From: CAZJPD01 sp964547795 | Lineage (GTDB): Bacteria; Pseudomonadota; Alphaproteobacteria; Rickettsiales; Midichloriaceae | Direction: 5' to 3' | Length of the DNA stretch: 28,608 nucleotides | Assembly: GCA_964547795.1 (NCBI GenBank) | Contig: CAZJPD010000011.1 | Location: 1 to 28,608 of the forward strand | Shown: piece by piece, positions 26,760-28,608 of the stretch | Layout of the letters: each line of letters opens with the position of its first letter | Numbering within the stretch: position 1 is the stretch's first letter | Program-made: the position numbers and the translations under genes | The notes under the pieces: model-generated | Seen by the model: the letters and a program-made list of their open reading frames with translations, nothing else | What the model was told of the DNA's origin: nothing | Database searches by the model: none

Positions 26760-27437
26760 TCAGATTAAAAAGTTATCATTTAAAAAAATTTCCCCCTGCC
26801 TTATTCCAGCTACATCTATTCCATGTCCAAGATACCTTGAAACATAGGTTTGCGTTTGAAACCCACATTTCAATAATATTCTCCTTGTTGTCCGCATATA
26901 TGCAATAGGGACTATATTATCTTCTTGACCATAAATCAGCATAACTTCTGTTTTCTTTTTGTTAACTCCACATTTCCAAGCATTGTCTATTGCCAAGCCA
27001 GAATATCCTAAAAGAAGCTTGGGACTGATTAACCTTTCCAGAACTAGATATAATGAAAGCATTGTGCCTTGCGAAAAACCAAGTAAACATAAATTATCTT
27101 CACACAACTTGTTTTCTTCCAATTGTTTTAATATAAAACTCAATAGTATCATCTCGACTTTTTTCATTTCCCTCAAAAGGGCTTTATCTGACCTATCAAG
27201 CAAGCTAAACCATTGTCTACGTCCTTCTTGTGCCATGCCTTCCCATTGGAACGGAATGTTGCCTTCTAATTGAAATGGAGCACTTGGCGATATAAATAAT
27301 GCATTTGGCAAGGTATGGGATAATTCTGGGGCTAGATTAATTAGATCATCTTTGTTAGAGCCATATCCATGTAACATAATCACCAATTGTTTTGGAGGCT
27401 CTTCTGCATTTTTGATGTACTTGGTATATTCCAACAT
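26760..27437 (-). CDS. Alpha/beta-hydrolase of the phospholipase/carboxylesterase family
   Basis: A compact serine hydrolase of 225 residues. The oxyanion-hole loop is LHGYGSNKDDL, the nucleophile elbow GFSQG (Ser122 counting from the ATG), the acid is in YGQEDNIVP and the histidine in LGHGID, in family order (Abhydrolase_2, PF02230). The middle segment RRQWFSL is also typical. The substrate is not predictable; relatives cleave short acyl esters or lysophospholipids. I chose ATG at 27437; TTG at 27443 is an alternative. There is no signal peptide, so it should be cytoplasmic. Confidence 0.93.
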   Translation of the reverse strand: MLEYTKYIKNAEEPPKQLVIMLHGYGSNKDDLINLAPELSHTLPNALFISPSAPFQLEGNIPFQWEGMAQEGRRQWFSLLDRSDKALLREMKKVEMILLSFILKQLEENKLCEDNLCLLGFSQGTMLSLYLVLERLISPKLLLGYSGLAIDNAWKCGVNKKKTEVMLIYGQEDNIVPIAYMRTTRRILLKCGFQTQTYVSRYLGHGIDVAGIRQGEIFLNDNFLI

Positions 27438-27443
27438 AAACAA

Positions 27444-27793
27444 CGTTCAGACTTAGTTAAAAAACAATAGGTATTATGGGACCGATAGTGTATAGAGAGT
27501 CAAGAAAAAAATCATAAGAAAAAAAGATTAAGGTTGAAGGAAGTACTATTAATTCAGGGATTTTAATCTCCAATCATCACTATACATTCCAAGCAATATC
27601 CTTGATATAAAAGATTTCTTATCTGTAGCTCGGATTAAAATAAATAAAAAAATAGTTAAATTAAAGATATTGACGAAACTAGCATATATGTTTAGCTTGA
27701 ATATATTGAGTAGTAGATGTGTATTTTGTTTTTTTATTTTTAAATATTGAGGGTTAGTTATATGGAGGTATAGTAATTTAGAAGGAAAAGAGT
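27444..27793. other. Intergenic stretch without a recognisable gene
   Basis: About 350 very AT-rich bases between the divergent hydrolase and small ORF. TTGACG at 27670 is a -35-like match without a convincing -10 at normal spacing. I see no tRNA, terminator hairpin or open frame with a usable start. Confidence 0.6.
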
Positions 27794-27967
27794 ATGTTTA
27801 AAAATAAGTGTATAAAGGCAGAAGGAAATGCTCTTCTCATGGATAAAGAGGGTAGCATCGAAAAACCTTAGTATAAGGTTAGGGTAAGGGATCATGTAGA
27901 TCGGATGCTTGTAGAAGCAGAAAAGTTATTCCACTCTACTCATCATGAAGAGCGATCAGCAAAATGA
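27794..27967 (+). pseudogene. Small ORF with an in-frame amber codon
   Basis: ATG at 27794, preceded by AAGGA eight bases upstream, begins MFKNKCIKAEGNALLMDKEG. TAG at 27869-27871 follows EKP, and the same frame continues YKVRVRDHVDRMLVEAEKLF to TGA 27965-27967, so the product would be 57 residues. The composition (charged, helical, good ribosome binding site) suggests a real small gene. I do not recognise it. It overlaps the start of the next gene by 23 bases, which points to an operon. Confidence 0.4.
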
Positions 27968-28608
27968 TAAAAATACATTAAGTAACAAAGAACATAAAAA
28001 AGACACAATTCTTTTAAACGATAGTGTCCTAGAGAGGTGTAATAAAGGTGGTCTTTTAAAGAATAGGTACTATATTGATAAATCACAGCCAATTCTTCCC
28101 TTGTTCAATGAATTTTATGAGGTTTATTGCGTAAAAGATATTCAAGACTCTGACGATAAGACTTTATATGCAACAATATTTAAAAAACCTATAATATTAA
28201 AGATAGATAAGATACAATATACCATTTCAAATAATATTGATAATTTTGTTAATCCTATTGCCATAGGTGTAGTTGAAATTGAATTTCACAATGATCAGGA
28301 AGAGTATATAGCTATCATTTATCGTAGAATTTCAGGGGTATCTTTGGGAGAGCTAATAGATAAGAATGAACATTTTTTTGATAAGTATATAATCAAAAAT
28401 ATCGTTTACAACGTAAACGAAGTATTACGAAATTTACACAAATTAAATATTACTCACGGCTCTATTAATTTAGATAATATTTATCTAACAAAAGATGGAA
28501 AAATAGTAGTAGGTGAATGTTTCTCCTTTCCATGTGGGTATACTCAGAATCCTCTCTATGAGCCTGTAAGTATCTCCGGGGCATTACCATATGCAAAGAG
28601 TAACAAAA
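27945..28608 (+). CDS. Kinase-fold protein with degenerate catalytic motifs, 3'-partial
   Basis: ATG at 27945 opens a frame that runs off the end of the window (221 codons seen). The first 60 residues are polar. The rest resembles a eukaryotic-type protein kinase: YRRISGVSLGELIDKN fits the hinge and helix D, LRNLHKLNITHGSINLDNIYL the catalytic loop, and DGKIVVGECFSFPCGY the magnesium-binding segment. The catalytic Asp of HRD is Ser here (HGS), the loop Lys is Asn, and DFG is replaced by GEC, so phosphotransfer by the usual mechanism is unlikely. It may be a pseudokinase or a kinase-like scaffold. The overlap with the small ORF suggests co-expression. No lesion is visible in the seen part. Confidence 0.6.
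   Translation, partial: MKSDQQNDKNTLSNKEHKKDTILLNDSVLERCNKGGLLKNRYYIDKSQPILPLFNEFYEVYCVKDIQDSDDKTLYATIFKKPIILKIDKIQYTISNNIDNFVNPIAIGVVEIEFHNDQEEYIAIIYRRISGVSLGELIDKNEHFFDKYIIKNIVYNVNEVLRNLHKLNITHGSINLDNIYLTKDGKIVVGECFSFPCGYTQNPLYEPVSISGALPYAKSNK

Noticed and set aside
5448..27871. A reassigned stop codon explaining the in-frame stops
   Set aside because: TAA, TAG and TGA all occur as interrupting codons and all also end intact genes in this window, so no single reassignment explains the data. Single-base frameshifts would remain unexplained as well.
1..28608. CRISPR array, rRNA, prophage or restriction genes
   Set aside because: No direct-repeat array with regular spacers, no rRNA sequence and no phage or restriction motifs were seen on either strand.

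Overview
The window is AT-rich DNA from an alphaproteobacterium, most probably of the order Rickettsiales (obligate intracellular bacteria). The main evidence is a virB3-virB4-virB6-virB6-virB6 run, the Rickettsiales arrangement of the P-type (rvh) type IV secretion genes, with three large VirB6-like proteins in tandem. MipZ, a TAXI-type solute-binding protein, a DUF3576-like lipoprotein and a degraded palindromic element fit the same assignment. I cannot name the genus. Two runs of exactly ten N (1829-1838 and 22708-22717) are scaffold joins in a draft assembly, and both fall inside genes.

Layout. 1-1652 (+): the end of an AhpD-like gene, then der. 1703-6227 (-): a YgiW/YdeI-type periplasmic OB-fold protein, mipZ, hisS, a TAXI-type binding protein with an in-frame stop, and tmk. 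6252-6551: an intergenic stretch with a palindromic repeat. 6552-17946 (+): virB3, virB4 and three virB6 paralogues, the last carrying a long coiled-coil tail. 18192-21517 (+): a large unrecognised protein of about 1,100 residues with internal repeats and a late membrane segment. 21623-23879 (-): folB, mreC, lipA and tRNA-Ser(GGA). 24004-25564 (+): an EamA/DMT transporter and the DUF3576-like lipoprotein. 25602-27437 (-): ftsW and an alpha/beta-hydrolase. 27794-28608 (+): a small broken ORF and the start of a kinase-fold protein lacking the usual catalytic residues.

The most striking property is how damage is distributed. Between 6552 and 21517 I reconstruct 17 separate lesions: single-base gains or losses, mostly in homopolymers, plus in-frame TAA, TAG and TGA codons. 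They hit every gene of the secretion cluster and the large protein after it. The ten housekeeping genes in the window (about 9.1 kb) show none. Outside the cluster, the TAXI gene, the DUF3576-like gene and the small ORF before the kinase carry four more. Between lesions the proteins remain well conserved, so either the secretion locus was inactivated recently or this part of the assembly has an unusually high local error rate. Read mapping would separate the two.

How the genes work together: VirB3, VirB4 and VirB6 form the inner-membrane and ATPase part of a type IV secretion channel. The rest of the apparatus (VirB8-11, VirD4) is not in this window, as expected since Rickettsiales split these genes among several loci. 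The large protein downstream is placed like a secretion accessory factor or substrate, but that is inference. MipZ, FtsW and MreC belong to division and cell-shape control, and LipA, FolB, Tmk, HisS and Der are core metabolism and translation.
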